64,000 bases of DNA from Gammaproteobacteria bacterium (GTDB taxonomy: Bacteria; Pseudomonadota; Gammaproteobacteria; Burkholderiales; Rhodocyclaceae), in the NCBI GenBank assembly GCA_018824085.1, contig JAHJHI010000039.1, positions 1 to 64,000 on the forward strand, read 5' to 3'. Shown here one piece after another: positions 42,308 through 51,322 of this stretch. Each line of letters opens with the position of its first letter. Position 1 is the first letter of the stretch. The notes under the pieces are model-generated. The model did not search any database. It was not told where the DNA came from and worked only from the letters and a program-made list of their open reading frames with translations. The position numbers were made by a program, and so were the translations under genes.

Positions 42308-42904
42308 ATGGAACAGCGACCGTATGTCGTCGGCACGCCGGGTTCGGCGCATGTCACCCGCATCGCCCGGCGGCATGCCCGCGCCGGGCACGAGGCCGCC
42401 TACGAGGCGCTGATCCGTGAAATGTTCGCCGCGCTGCGCACGATGCCGGGTTTTCTCGGCGCCGAAATGCTGCCGCCGGAGGCGCCCGGCGGCGAGTACC
42501 AGATCATCGTGCATTTCGCATCCGAAGCCGAACTGCTGGCCTGGGACGCCAGTCCGGCACGCGACGGGCTGCACCAGCGCCTGCGCGAGGTGGCCGAGAA
42601 CGAGCCCGAGTACCGCTGCCTCAGCGGTCTGGAAGCGTGGTTCGCGCCGGCGGTCGTGCCCGCGTCCACGCATCCGCCGCGGGCGCGCATGGCGCTGGTC
42701 ACGTGGCTCGGCATCTTTCCGACGGTGTCGCTGTTCCTGTGGCTGGTCGCGCCGCAACTGCAGTCCCTGCCCTTCCTGCCGCGCACCGCGCTGCTGACCG
42801 CGATGATCGTCGTCACGATGACCTGGGTCGTCATGCCGCGCCTGACCCGCTGGCTGCGCCACTGGCTCACGCCGCCGCAGCGCGTTGATTCAGGCGGGCG
42901 CTGA
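42308..42904 (+). CDS. Antibiotic-biosynthesis-monooxygenase-domain membrane protein
   Basis: Protein of 198 aa. Residues about 15-110 form a ferredoxin-like ABM domain (ALIREMFAALRTMPGFLGAEML). Two transmembrane helices follow at about 132-150 and 158-178. Such ABM-TM fusions are uncharacterised. Its 3' end overlaps the convergent ATPase gene by 15 bp. The preceding YceI gene is 38 bp away, so it may belong to that transcript. Confidence 0.75.
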   Translation: MEQRPYVVGTPGSAHVTRIARRHARAGHEAAYEALIREMFAALRTMPGFLGAEMLPPEAPGGEYQIIVHFASEAELLAWDASPARDGLHQRLREVAENEPEYRCLSGLEAWFAPAVVPASTHPPRARMALVTWLGIFPTVSLFLWLVAPQLQSLPFLPRTALLTAMIVVTMTWVVMPRLTRWLRHWLTPPQRVDSGGR

Positions 42905-45586
42905 CGGCCCTGCGGCGCGCAGTGCGTCGATGGCGCGCGGGCTCACGCCAAGGTCGCGCCAGTTCGCCGGATGGCAGGTGAACAGCAGAATCTGGTGGCG
43001 GGTGGCGGCGTCGAACAGCACGCGCTTCATCTGCGCCAGACGCGTCCCGTCGCTGTGCACCAGCACGTCGTCGAGGATGATCAGCGTCGGTCGCCCGGCT
43101 TCGCGCAGCAGGTCCGCATAGGCGAGGCGGCTGATGATGCCCATCTGTTCGCGCGCGCCGAAGCTCAACGCCTCGAACAGGTCCGACTCCGCCCCGTGTC
43201 CGCCGTCGCGGGTGAGCGGCCCGGGGCTCAGGTTCTCGTCGATCTCCAGCACGGCGCCCGGAAACAGGAGTTGCAGATAGTGGTTCAGGTGCGCCTGCAA
43301 CGGCGCCTGCAGCCGCTGCGTCAGCGCGCGCCGCCTGTTCCGCAGCAGGCCGAACAGGTGGTCCAGCGCGCGCGCGCGCCGCGCAAGCTCAAGCACCCGG
43401 CGCGTCGCCTGCGCCAGATCGCGCGCCGCTTCGGCGCGCCGCTCGTCCAGCCCCAGCGCGCCCGCCGTCTGCAGTTCCACGTCGAGCCGCGTCAGTTCGT
43501 CGCGCCGCTGGCTGAAGCCGCGTTCGAGCTGTTCCGCGCTCCTGCCGAAACGCTCCACATCCTGCTGCAGGATGTCCGGCCGCGCCGCGCTGACCTGCTG
43601 CGCCAGCGCGTCGATGCGCGCGGCGAGCGCGGCCTGTTCGGCGCGCGCGTCGAGCAGGTTGCGCTGGCTCGCCGCCAGTGCCTGCGCGCGCTCCGGCGCA
43701 TCGAGCACGGCCTGCGCGTGTGCCAGTTCGCGCGTCGCCGCGTCGAAAGCGGCCTGCGCGTTGGCAAGCGCCGCGTCGGCCGCGGCCAGCTTGCCGGCCA
43801 CCGCGGCGGCCGATTCGCGCGCCTGCTCTTCCTGTGACTCCGCCTCCACCACCGGGCGCGTCGCGTCACCGTCGGCACCGGCCTCCGGCAGTCTGGCGAG
43901 CGCCTGCTCCGCCTCCTGCAGTCTGGCGAGCGCCTGCTCCGCCTCCTGCACGCGCGCCTGCTGCGCCGCGATGTCGGTACGCAGGCGCTCGACACCCTGC
44001 GGCGCCAGTGCCTTCAGCGTGGCGATCGCCGTCGCTGCGTCGGCCTGGTGGCGCGCATGCGCCTGCCGGCGCGATTCCGCGTCGTCAACCGACGCCAGAC
44101 CGAGACGCAGCAGGATGGCGTCACGGCGCTCGCGCAGATCCGCTTCGCGCCGGCCCAGTTCCGGCAGGTCGGCGCCGCCGGGCAGGATGTCGAGCCGGCC
44201 CAGCCCCGGCAGCTCGATGGCCGTCGCCTCGACCAGCTGCCGCTCGCCGCTGCCGGACACCGCGCTGCCGCCGATGCGCAGCGCGCGCCCGTCGTCGAGG
44301 GCATAGCGCACGCGCGTCGCGGCCGCCGCCTGCTGTATCTGCAATTCCGTGATCCGGCGCTGCTGCTCGCGCAGCGCCGCGAGATCGTCGTCGGCGATGG
44401 CGCTCTCGGCGGCCAGCCGCTGCGCCGCGAGCGCGCGCGCGTGAGCGCCCTCCGCCTGCGACAGCGCCTGTGTGAAGTCGGTGATCGTGCGCCGGCGCTC
44501 ATCCAGCTCGCGCGCAAGGCTGCGCCGCAGGTCGCCGCGACGCGCCTGCTGCAACGCGGCCCGCGCGGCGTCGTAGCGCGCGTCGGCTTCGCGGCGCCGC
44601 GCGCGCCACTGCTCGACCAGCGTGCGCGCCGACGCCAGCGCCTGCGCGGCGGCATCCAGCGCCGCCTTGCGCCGTTCGAGCGCCTGTTCCTCGGCGGTGA
44701 AGGCGTCCAGCTGGCTGCGCAGCAACTGCACGCTGCGCGCCAGCTGTTCCGCGCGCTGCCTGTCCTGCGCAAGCCCGGCTTCCAGCGAGCGCGCCTCCTC
44801 CAGCCGTGCGCGGGCCGCCTGTTCCTGCGCCCGGAATCCGGCCCAGGGCTGTTCCGCGGCGTCGGCTTCGTGTTCGCGCCGCACCGTCGCAAGCCGGTCC
44901 ACCTTCTGCCGGTAGGTGGCGATGTCCGCGTCCAGCGCTTCGACGCTCGCCGCGAGCGCGGCCTGCCGGCGCAGCGCTTCCGCGTAGCTGCCGCGCGGCG
45001 CGCCGGTGGCCGGTGTCAGCAGCTCGTTGCGCTGCGCCTCGACGATGTCGATGATTTCGCCGCCGCTGCTGGCGATCTCGCCGAGCGAGGCGTTCAGCGC
45101 AGAGCGCAGATGATCGGTCGCGTGGCCCACCGGGTCGCGCACTTCCTGCGCGCCGCCCTGCTGCACCCACAGCAGGCCCGGAATGCCCCAGTGCTCCGAC
45201 GTGCTCGCGCCACGCCCCGCATGGCGAAAGCCCAGCAGTTCGGCAAGATGGTCTTCCGCCTCGCTGCCATCGAGTTGCCGGCTGCCGATCTGCAGCGTGC
45301 AGCGCTTCTTGCCGAGAAAGCGCTTGGCGAGCCGGTAGTCCGTGCCATCCAGACTGAAGTCGAGTTCGACCGTGGGTGACGCGGAGCCGTCACCCCGGGG
45401 CCGCAGGTCATCCACGCTGCCGGAACGGTGACGTTCGAGGAAGGCGGCGCGGATCGCCGCGACCAGCGTGCTCTTGCCCGCTTCGTTCGGGCCGGTGAAC
45501 AGATTGATGCCGTCGTGCAGGCCGGTGATTTCGAGCGGCTGGCGGAAGGCGCGGAACTGTTCGACGCGCAGTCGGGTGAGCTTCAT
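42890..45586 (-). CDS. YhaN/SbcC-like AAA ATPase with long coiled coil
   Basis: Rad50/SbcC-type ATPase of 898 aa. Walker A GPNEAGKST (about residues 33-41) is in the N-terminal lobe, followed by about 550 residues of Ala/Arg/Gln/Glu-rich coiled coil. The C-terminal lobe carries the signature LSFGAREQMG and Walker B PTLIILDDVL. It is coupled to the upstream nuclease gene by a TGATG overlap; the ATG at 45586 is preferred over a GTG at 45589. The pair resembles YhaO-YhaN of Firmicutes and the SbcCD complex, acting on DNA ends. The coiled coil contains a perfect 30-bp tandem duplication (43889-43948). Confidence 0.85.
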   Translation of the reverse strand: MKLTRLRVEQFRAFRQPLEITGLHDGINLFTGPNEAGKSTLVAAIRAAFLERHRSGSVDDLRPRGDGSASPTVELDFSLDGTDYRLAKRFLGKKRCTLQIGSRQLDGSEAEDHLAELLGFRHAGRGASTSEHWGIPGLLWVQQGGAQEVRDPVGHATDHLRSALNASLGEIASSGGEIIDIVEAQRNELLTPATGAPRGSYAEALRRQAALAASVEALDADIATYRQKVDRLATVRREHEADAAEQPWAGFRAQEQAARARLEEARSLEAGLAQDRQRAEQLARSVQLLRSQLDAFTAEEQALERRKAALDAAAQALASARTLVEQWRARRREADARYDAARAALQQARRGDLRRSLARELDERRRTITDFTQALSQAEGAHARALAAQRLAAESAIADDDLAALREQQRRITELQIQQAAAATRVRYALDDGRALRIGGSAVSGSGERQLVEATAIELPGLGRLDILPGGADLPELGRREADLRERRDAILLRLGLASVDDAESRRQAHARHQADAATAIATLKALAPQGVERLRTDIAAQQARVQEAEQALARLQEAEQALARLPEAGADGDATRPVVEAESQEEQARESAAAVAGKLAAADAALANAQAAFDAATRELAHAQAVLDAPERAQALAASQRNLLDARAEQAALAARIDALAQQVSAARPDILQQDVERFGRSAEQLERGFSQRRDELTRLDVELQTAGALGLDERRAEAARDLAQATRRVLELARRARALDHLFGLLRNRRRALTQRLQAPLQAHLNHYLQLLFPGAVLEIDENLSPGPLTRDGGHGAESDLFEALSFGAREQMGIISRLAYADLLREAGRPTLIILDDVLVHSDGTRLAQMKRVLFDAATRHQILLFTCHPANWRDLGVSPRAIDALRAAGPSAPA
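43889..43948. repeat. Perfect 30-bp tandem duplication inside the YhaN-like gene
   Basis: Two adjacent identical 30-bp units (43889-43918 and 43919-43948) keep the frame and encode a repeated ten-residue coiled-coil segment (LQEAEQALAR-like). It is a possible slippage site that would change coiled-coil length by ten residues. Confidence 0.9.
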
Positions 45587-46716
45587 CACGCCGCGCCCTC
45601 CCGTGCCCGGCGCTCGTCAAGCAGGCCGGCGAGCAGCACCAGCGCGTCGCGCGCAAGCTCGCCATCGTCGCCGTCCACACCCTGGGCGGCGCGCAGGTCG
45701 CCGATCACTTCGCCGACATAGCCGTCCGCCTGCAGCGCGTCGATGTCTTCCGGCGTCGGTTCGATGCGCAGCCCGCCCATGTCCACGCGCAGGCTGCGCG
45801 CACGCGCCTGCGCCTGCACCACCGCGTCGCGGATGCGCTGCAGTCCGGCCAGATCGCAGCGCCCGGACAGCGCGAACTGCACGACGTCGGCCGGGCCGAA
45901 CGCGGCGAGCCGCGCCAGCAGCGCGTCGATGTCGCTCGCCACCTGCAGCTGCGCCGATTCGCCGAGCCACTGATACTGGCCGATCGACACCGGCTGCACG
46001 TCCGGCATGGCCTGCGGCGCGGCGATGCGCACCTGCAGCACGCGGCCGGAATCGTTGGCGCGGAAACGGTCGGTTTCATGCGTGCCGCTGTACCAGGTGC
46101 GCGCATCGACCTGACGGCAGCCGTGCCAGTCGCCGAGCGCGAGGTAGTCGAGCCCGGCCTGCGCGGCGCGCCCGGCGGCGATCGGGTTGGACGAGTCGAT
46201 GCCGTCGGCGAGGATGCCCTGCACGCTGCCGTGCGCCAGCCCGATGCGATGCATGCCGGGCGGCGTGTCGGCGCCGGCGAACCATTCGGTGAGGTCGGCA
46301 TGGGTGATGCGCTGGGTCAGCGGCGCCGGCAGAATGGCGACGCCGGGGCCGTCCAGCAACAGCGGCTCGGCCGTCAGGCAGACATGCACATTGGGCGCAA
46401 TCGCATTGAGCCGCGCCGCGCGCGTCCAGACGGATTCGGACAACGCCGCGTCATGATTGCCGGGGATCATGACCCACGGACCGGCGTAGCCGGCCATGCT
46501 GTTGAACAGCCGCAGCAAGGTCCGGTCGGAGACGCCCTGGGCGTCGAACACGTCGCCGGCAACGAGCACCAGATCGACGCGCTGCGCGCTGGCCAGCGCC
46601 GCCAGCGACTCGACCGAGCGGAAACGCGCCTCGGCCAGCAGCGCGGCTTCGTCCGGTTCGAACTGGCCGAATTGTTTGCCGATCTGCCAGTCGGCGGTAT
46701 GGAGGAGGTGGAGCAC
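45586..46716 (-). CDS. YhaO/SbcD-like metallophosphoesterase (DNA nuclease)
   Basis: Calcineurin-like phosphoesterase of 376 aa with the Mre11/SbcD metal motifs: LHTADWQIGK (residues 4-13), LVAGDVFDA (about 48), PGNHD (about 83) and LGDWHG (about 187). It is the nuclease partner of the ATPase encoded next. The start is probably GTG at 46716, placing the first metal motif at the usual position. Upstream in-frame ATGs would add about 100 unrelated residues. Confidence 0.87.
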   Translation of the reverse strand: MLHLLHTADWQIGKQFGQFEPDEAALLAEARFRSVESLAALASAQRVDLVLVAGDVFDAQGVSDRTLLRLFNSMAGYAGPWVMIPGNHDAALSESVWTRAARLNAIAPNVHVCLTAEPLLLDGPGVAILPAPLTQRITHADLTEWFAGADTPPGMHRIGLAHGSVQGILADGIDSSNPIAAGRAAQAGLDYLALGDWHGCRQVDARTWYSGTHETDRFRANDSGRVLQVRIAAPQAMPDVQPVSIGQYQWLGESAQLQVASDIDALLARLAAFGPADVVQFALSGRCDLAGLQRIRDAVVQAQARARSLRVDMGGLRIEPTPEDIDALQADGYVGEVIGDLRAAQGVDGDDGELARDALVLLAGLLDERRAREGAA

Positions 46717-46972
46717 TCGGGCAACCTGGTCGGGCGGTGGAAAACGGGATGTCGGCCGGCGCGGCACGGCGCAACATGAATGCGGCAGCGCGCGCCGCCC
46801 CCGATGCTGCCTCATTTCCGCCGCGCGCGTGCACCGCACGGCGCCGGCCGCGCGCACGGCGCGAAAAAAAAACGGGGCAGCATGTCGATCCGGCGCCGCC
46901 CCGTGCGTCGTGGCAGTGAAACGACGGCCCGGCCCGTCGCCCCGTTGATGACGAACCGCAAGGAGACACTCG

Positions 46973-47461
46973 ATGAGCACAGCCAGCCCCCTGCCCGACG
47001 GCATGCACAGCATCACCCCGCACCTGGTCTGCGAAGGCGCGGCGGAAGCGATCGATTTCTACTGCAAGGCATTCTCGGCGCGCGAGGAAATGCGCATCGC
47101 CGGCCCCGACGGCAAGCTCATCCACGCCGCGATCCGCATCGGCGACTCGCTCGTGATGCTGGTCGACGCCTTTCCGGAGTGGGGTTCGCACGGCCCGAAG
47201 GGCCTGAAGGGCTCGCCGGTCACGATCCACCTGCAGGTCGGCGACGTCGATGCCGTGTTCGCGCAGGCCGTCGCGGCCGGCGCCAGCGTCACGATGCCGC
47301 TCGACGACATGTTCTGGGGCGACCGCTACGGCCAGCTGCTGGATCCGTTCGGCCACCGCTGGTCGGTGGCGACGCACACCCGCGACGTCAGCCCGGAAGA
47401 CATCCGGAGCGCCGCGCTGCAGGCCTGCACCACCGCGCCGGACTGCGTTGCCGGACAATGA
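46973..47461 (+). CDS. VOC/PhnB-like glyoxalase-fold protein
   Basis: Protein of 162 aa with the PhnB-like pattern ITPHLVCEGAAEAIDFYCKAF and MFWGDRYGQLLDPFGHRWSVATH. Members are uncharacterised dioxygenase- or resistance-like VOC proteins. It opens a plus-strand series with two DGPF proteins and an ECF sigma factor. GGAG precedes the ATG. Confidence 0.85.
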   Translation: MSTASPLPDGMHSITPHLVCEGAAEAIDFYCKAFSAREEMRIAGPDGKLIHAAIRIGDSLVMLVDAFPEWGSHGPKGLKGSPVTIHLQVGDVDAVFAQAVAAGASVTMPLDDMFWGDRYGQLLDPFGHRWSVATHTRDVSPEDIRSAALQACTTAPDCVAGQ

Positions 47462-47507
47462 TTCCCCACCGCGCGGCGGCAGCCGCGCCATCACGAAAGG
47501 AGTGGAC

Positions 47508-47870
47508 ATGCCCTACATGCTGTTGATCATGGAGCCGCCGGGACAGCGGCAGACGCGCACCGAAGAAGAGGGACGCGAGCTGTATGCACGGATGATGAAG
47601 TTCGGGCAGGACCTGCAGCAACGCGGGCTGCTGATCGCCAGCGAATCGCTGCACCCCGATTCTGCCGGTGTGCGCGTGCAGGTGCGCGACGGCCGCACCA
47701 CGCTGGTCGACGGCCCGTTCGCCGAAGCGAAGGAAATGGTGGGCGGCTTCTTCATGCTGTCCTGCGACAGCAAGGAAGAGGCGATCGACATCGCGCGCAG
47801 CTGCCCGGCCGCGGAATGGTCGACGGTCGAGGTGCGCGGCACCGGCCCGTGCTACGAGCGTCCGGACTGA
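47508..47870 (+). CDS. YCII/DGPF-domain protein 1
   Basis: Protein of 120 aa of the YCII-related family with the diagnostic DGPF motif (TLVDGPFAEAKE, about residues 67-71). DGPF proteins are strictly linked to ECF42-type sigma factors, as here. The start follows AAAGGAG. Molecular function is unknown. Confidence 0.88.
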   Translation: MPYMLLIMEPPGQRQTRTEEEGRELYARMMKFGQDLQQRGLLIASESLHPDSAGVRVQVRDGRTTLVDGPFAEAKEMVGGFFMLSCDSKEEAIDIARSCPAAEWSTVEVRGTGPCYERPD

Positions 47871-47907
47871 ATGCGGGCATGCCCGCGACGATGGGGAAGC
47901 GACATCC

Positions 47908-48324
47908 ATGCGATTCATGATCATCGTGAAAGCCACGACGGACAGCGAGGCCGGCGCCCTGCCGGACGAAGCGCTGATTGCCGCGATGGCGGCCTACCAT
48001 GAAGAACTGGCCAGCGCCGGCGTCCTGCTCGACGCGGCCGGCCTGCAGCCCAGCGCAAAGGGCTGGCGGATAAGCCATGACGGCGCGACGCGCACCGTCA
48101 TCGACGGCCCGTTCACCGGAACGAAGGAGCTGATCGCCGGCTACACGCTGATCCAGGTGAAGTCGGAAGAAGAGGCCATGGAGTGGTCGCGCCGCTTTCC
48201 GAACCCGGCCGTCGATGGCGGCCGCGCGCAGATAGAGGTGCGCCGCCTGTTCGAGCTGGAAGACTTCCAGCCCGGTGACGCGATCGAGCGCTTCCGTGCC
48301 ATGGGCATGGGCGGCGCCACCTGA
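47908..48324 (+). CDS. YCII/DGPF-domain protein 2
   Basis: Protein of 138 aa, paralogous to the preceding one, with DGPF in TVIDGPFTGTKE and the N-terminal MRFMIIVKATTDSEAG typical of the family. It lies 37 bp downstream of DGPF protein 1 and is likely in the same transcript. The last 25 residues are an extra tail. Confidence 0.88.
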   Translation: MRFMIIVKATTDSEAGALPDEALIAAMAAYHEELASAGVLLDAAGLQPSAKGWRISHDGATRTVIDGPFTGTKELIAGYTLIQVKSEEEAMEWSRRFPNPAVDGGRAQIEVRRLFELEDFQPGDAIERFRAMGMGGAT

Positions 48325-48334
48325 CGGAGCACCC

Positions 48335-48880
48335 ATGCTGAAAAGACTCCTGCTGTCGCTCGCCGTCGTGTTCGCGCTCGTCGTCAGCGCGCTGCTCGCA
48401 ATCGCGGCAAGCCGCCCGGACACCTTCCGCGTCGAGCGCAGCCTGCACATCGCCGCCCCGCCGGCGCAGCTGTTTGCGCTCATCGCCGACCTGCGCGCCT
48501 GGCGCGGCTGGTCACCCTACGAAACGAAGGACCCGGGAATGCAGCGCCGGTTTTCCGGACCGCCCGCCGGTGTCGGCGCGCACTGCGCGTGGCAGGGCAA
48601 CGACGAAGTCGGCGCCGGCAGCATGACGATCACCGCGTCGGACGCGCCGCGGCGCCTCGTCATCCAGCTCGACTTCATCCGCCCCTTCGCCGCGCGCAAC
48701 ACGGCCGAATTCACGCTCGCGCCGAGCGGCGACGGGACCGACGTGACCTGGGCGCTGTACGGTCCCAGCCCCTGGCTGTCGAAGGTGATGGGCGTGCTGT
48801 TCGACATGGATGCAATGATCGGGCGCGATTTCGAAACGGGGCTTTCCCGCCTGCAGGCGCTGGCCGCCGCGCCTGCATGA
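48335..48880 (+). CDS. SRPBCC-family (polyketide cyclase-like) protein, membrane-anchored
   Basis: Protein of 181 aa with an N-terminal transmembrane/signal segment (residues 5-24) and an SRPBCC ligand-binding domain (VERSLHIAAPPAQLFALIADLRAWRGWSPYE). Such proteins often accompany DGPF/ECF42 loci. It lies 10 bp after the DGPF gene and 10 bp before the sigma factor gene. Confidence 0.83.
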   Translation: MLKRLLLSLAVVFALVVSALLAIAASRPDTFRVERSLHIAAPPAQLFALIADLRAWRGWSPYETKDPGMQRRFSGPPAGVGAHCAWQGNDEVGAGSMTITASDAPRRLVIQLDFIRPFAARNTAEFTLAPSGDGTDVTWALYGPSPWLSKVMGVLFDMDAMIGRDFETGLSRLQALAAAPA

Positions 48881-48890
48881 CGCAACGCCC

Positions 48891-50189
48891 GTGAGCGCGT
48901 CGCCCCCCGACATCCACCGCACGATGGACGCGGTCTGGCGCATCGAGTCGGCGCGCATCATCGGCGCGCTGACCCGCATGGTGCGCGACCTCGGTCTGGC
49001 CGAAGAACTGGCGCAGGACGCGCTCGTCACCGCGCTCGAACAGTGGCCGGTGAAGGGCGTGCCCGACCGGCCCGGCGCCTGGCTGATGGCCACCGCCAAG
49101 CATCGCGCGATCGACCTGCTGCGCCACCGCTCGCTGCACCAGCGCAAGGAGGCGGAACTGACGCTGGAAATCGAGGCGCAGCTGCAGGATGCAGCGCCCG
49201 CCGCGCCCGACAGCCGGCTCGACGACCCGGTCGGCGACGACACGCTGCGCCTGGCCTTCATCGCCTGCCATCCGGTGCTGTCGACCGACGCGCGCATCGC
49301 GCTCACGCTGCGCCTGCTGGGCGGGCTCGCGACCGACGAGATCGCGCGCGCCTTTCTCGTGCCCGAGCCCACCGTCGCGCAACGCATCGTGCGCGCCAAG
49401 CGCACGCTGGCGGAAGCGCGCGTGCCGTTCGAACTGCCGCCCGCGCCCGAACTGGCGCAGCGGCTGTCGTCGGTCCTGCAGGTGATCTACCTCATCTTCA
49501 ACGAAGGCTATTCGGCAACGGCGGGCGACGACTGGATGCGCCCGGCGCTGTGCGACGAAGCGCTGCGGCTGGGGCGCGTGCTGGCCGGTCTCGCGCCGGA
49601 TGAGCCCGAAGCGCATGGCCTGGTCGCGCTGATGGAAATACAGGCGTCGCGCGCTCGGGCGCGCATCGACGCAGCCGGCACGCCCATCCTGCTGCTCGAC
49701 CAGGACCGCTCGCGCTGGGACCCCCTGCTGATACGGCGCGGTCTGGCAGCACTGGCGCGCGTCGACGCGCTGGCACGCGGCTACGGCCCGTACGCGCTGC
49801 AGGCCGCGATCGCCGCCTGCCACGCCCGCGCGACGCGGGCGCAGGACACCGACTGGCCGCGCATCGCCGCGCTGTACGACGCGCTGGCGCAAGTCGCACC
49901 GTCGCCGGTCGTGGAACTGAACCGCGCCGTCGCGCTGGCCATGGCCTTCGGACCCGAAGCGGGTCTGGAACGGGTGGATGCGCTGAGTTCGGAACCGCTG
50001 CTGGCGAACTATCACCTGCTGCCCAGCGTGCGCGGCGACCTGCTCGAAAAACTCGGACGCCATGAAGAAGCCGGCCGCGAATTCAGCCGCGCCGCGTCAC
50101 TCACGCGCAATGCGCGCGAACGCGCCATGCTGCTGGCGCGTGCGGACAGCAACGCCCGCACCGGCGCGCCACCCGATGCGGACAGCTAG
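48891..50189 (+). CDS. ECF42-type RNA polymerase sigma factor with TPR-like C-terminal domain
   Basis: Sigma factor of 432 aa. Region 2 (about residues 18-90, ELAQDALVTALEQWP, RPGAWLMATAKHRAIDLLR) and region 4 (about 120-180, DEIARAFLVPEPTVAQRIVRAKRTL) are followed by a long helical TPR-like extension, the ECF42 hallmark. No anti-sigma gene is adjacent, as usual for ECF42. It starts with GTG at 48891; an ATG at 48924 would cut conserved residues. It probably controls the upstream DGPF genes. Confidence 0.9.
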   Translation: MSASPPDIHRTMDAVWRIESARIIGALTRMVRDLGLAEELAQDALVTALEQWPVKGVPDRPGAWLMATAKHRAIDLLRHRSLHQRKEAELTLEIEAQLQDAAPAAPDSRLDDPVGDDTLRLAFIACHPVLSTDARIALTLRLLGGLATDEIARAFLVPEPTVAQRIVRAKRTLAEARVPFELPPAPELAQRLSSVLQVIYLIFNEGYSATAGDDWMRPALCDEALRLGRVLAGLAPDEPEAHGLVALMEIQASRARARIDAAGTPILLLDQDRSRWDPLLIRRGLAALARVDALARGYGPYALQAAIAACHARATRAQDTDWPRIAALYDALAQVAPSPVVELNRAVALAMAFGPEAGLERVDALSSEPLLANYHLLPSVRGDLLEKLGRHEEAGREFSRAASLTRNARERAMLLARADSNARTGAPPDADS

Positions 50190-50431
50190 TCGGACACGAC
50201 ACTGAGCGCCGCATCGGCCGGCACCGCGAAGGCAGGCCGGCTGACCGGCTCGCCGGCCACGCGCACATGGCCGGCTGCAACGAGCCGCTGCGCGGCGGCA
50301 CGCGACGGCGCCAGCCCGCGCTCGACCAGCAGACAGTCGAGCCGCACCCGCCCGCCACGATCGCGCGGCTCCACGCTGCGCGCCACGGGTTCCGGCGCCG
50401 GCCGGGCCGCGCGACGATGGAAGGATTTCAC
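50186..50431 (-). CDS. Small S4-domain RNA-binding protein (TlyA N-terminal-like)
   Basis: Protein of 81 aa starting with GTG. Residues about 28-80 (VRLDCLLVERGLAPSRAAAQRLVAAGHVRVAGEPV) match the S4 domain found at the N-terminus of TlyA-type rRNA methyltransferases, but the methyltransferase domain is absent. The 3' end overlaps the convergent sigma factor gene by 4 bp. It may be a stand-alone S4 protein like Hsp15 or a remnant. Confidence 0.55.
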   Translation of the reverse strand: MKSFHRRAARPAPEPVARSVEPRDRGGRVRLDCLLVERGLAPSRAAAQRLVAAGHVRVAGEPVSRPAFAVPADAALSVVSD

Positions 50432-50446
50432 GCGCGCCCCGCCGCC

Positions 50447-51322
50447 TCAGCCGATCTTGACGATCTCCACCGGGTGCTCATACACATCCTTTCGCTTGTC
50501 GTAGAGCGGAATCGTCGTGCCGCTGAGGCGGTTGCCTTCGAGATCGTGCAGGTCGACGTCGGCGACGACGATCTGTTCGATATTCGGCGTGCCTTCAGCC
50601 GCGATGCCGTCACGCGCGAACGGAAAGTCCGACGGCGTGATGATGCTGGCCTGACCGTAGTGCAGGCCCAGACCTTCGACCGGCAGATTGCCGACCGTGC
50701 TGGTCATCGCGACGAACACCTGATTCTCGATGGCGCGCGCATGGCAGCAGTAGCGCACGCGCAGGAAGCCCTGGCGGTCGTCGGTACACGACGGGACGAA
50801 AAGGATGTCGGCGCCCGCTTCGCACACCATGCGCGCAAGCTCCGGGAACTCGATGTCATAGCAGATCAGGATGGCTATCTTGCCGAACGGCGTGTCGAAC
50901 AGGCGCAGCTGGTCACCGGCATCGGTATTCCACTTCTCGCGCTCCCAGCGCGTGCGGTGGATCTTGTCCTGTTCGAGGATGTCTCCGTTCGGCGTGAAGT
51001 AGTAGGCCGTGTTGGTGAGCCGGCCGTCCTCGCGCACCGTCGGGTGGCTGCCGCCGATCAGGTGCACCTTCCACTGCGCGGCAAGTTCCAGCATCAGGTC
51101 CTTGTAGCGGCGCGTGTAGTCATTCATGTTGCGCACCGCGGACAGCACGTCGCTGGTGTCCATGAAGGACAGCATCTGCGTCGTGAAGATTTCCGGCAGC
51201 AGCACGAACTGCGGCTTGTAGTCTCCGGCGGCCTTCATGATGAAGCGCACCTGGTTCTCGAAACCGGACCAGTCGTGGATCGGGCGCAGCAGGTATTGCA
51301 CGGCGGCAATGCGGACGATCAT
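50447..51322 (-). CDS. Carbon-nitrogen hydrolase (nitrilase superfamily)
   Basis: Amidase-type hydrolase of 291 aa with a complete Glu-Lys-Cys triad: E in LLPEIF (about residue 43), K in EQDKIHRT (about 119), C in ILICYDIEFPE (about 155). The substrate is not known. It overlaps the GNAT gene by ATGA. In some bacteria the two are fused into one GNAT/carbon-nitrogen hydrolase polypeptide, so the products probably act together. Confidence 0.87.
   Translation of the reverse strand: MIVRIAAVQYLLRPIHDWSGFENQVRFIMKAAGDYKPQFVLLPEIFTTQMLSFMDTSDVLSAVRNMNDYTRRYKDLMLELAAQWKVHLIGGSHPTVREDGRLTNTAYYFTPNGDILEQDKIHRTRWEREKWNTDAGDQLRLFDTPFGKIAILICYDIEFPELARMVCEAGADILFVPSCTDDRQGFLRVRYCCHARAIENQVFVAMTSTVGNLPVEGLGLHYGQASIITPSDFPFARDGIAAEGTPNIEQIVVADVDLHDLEGNRLSGTTIPLYDKRKDVYEHPVEIVKIG

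Noticed and set aside
46850-46885. GC-rich stretch followed by nine A residues upstream of the VOC gene
   Set aside because: The orientation does not give a T-run after a stem for any upstream gene, so it is not an intrinsic terminator for known transcripts.
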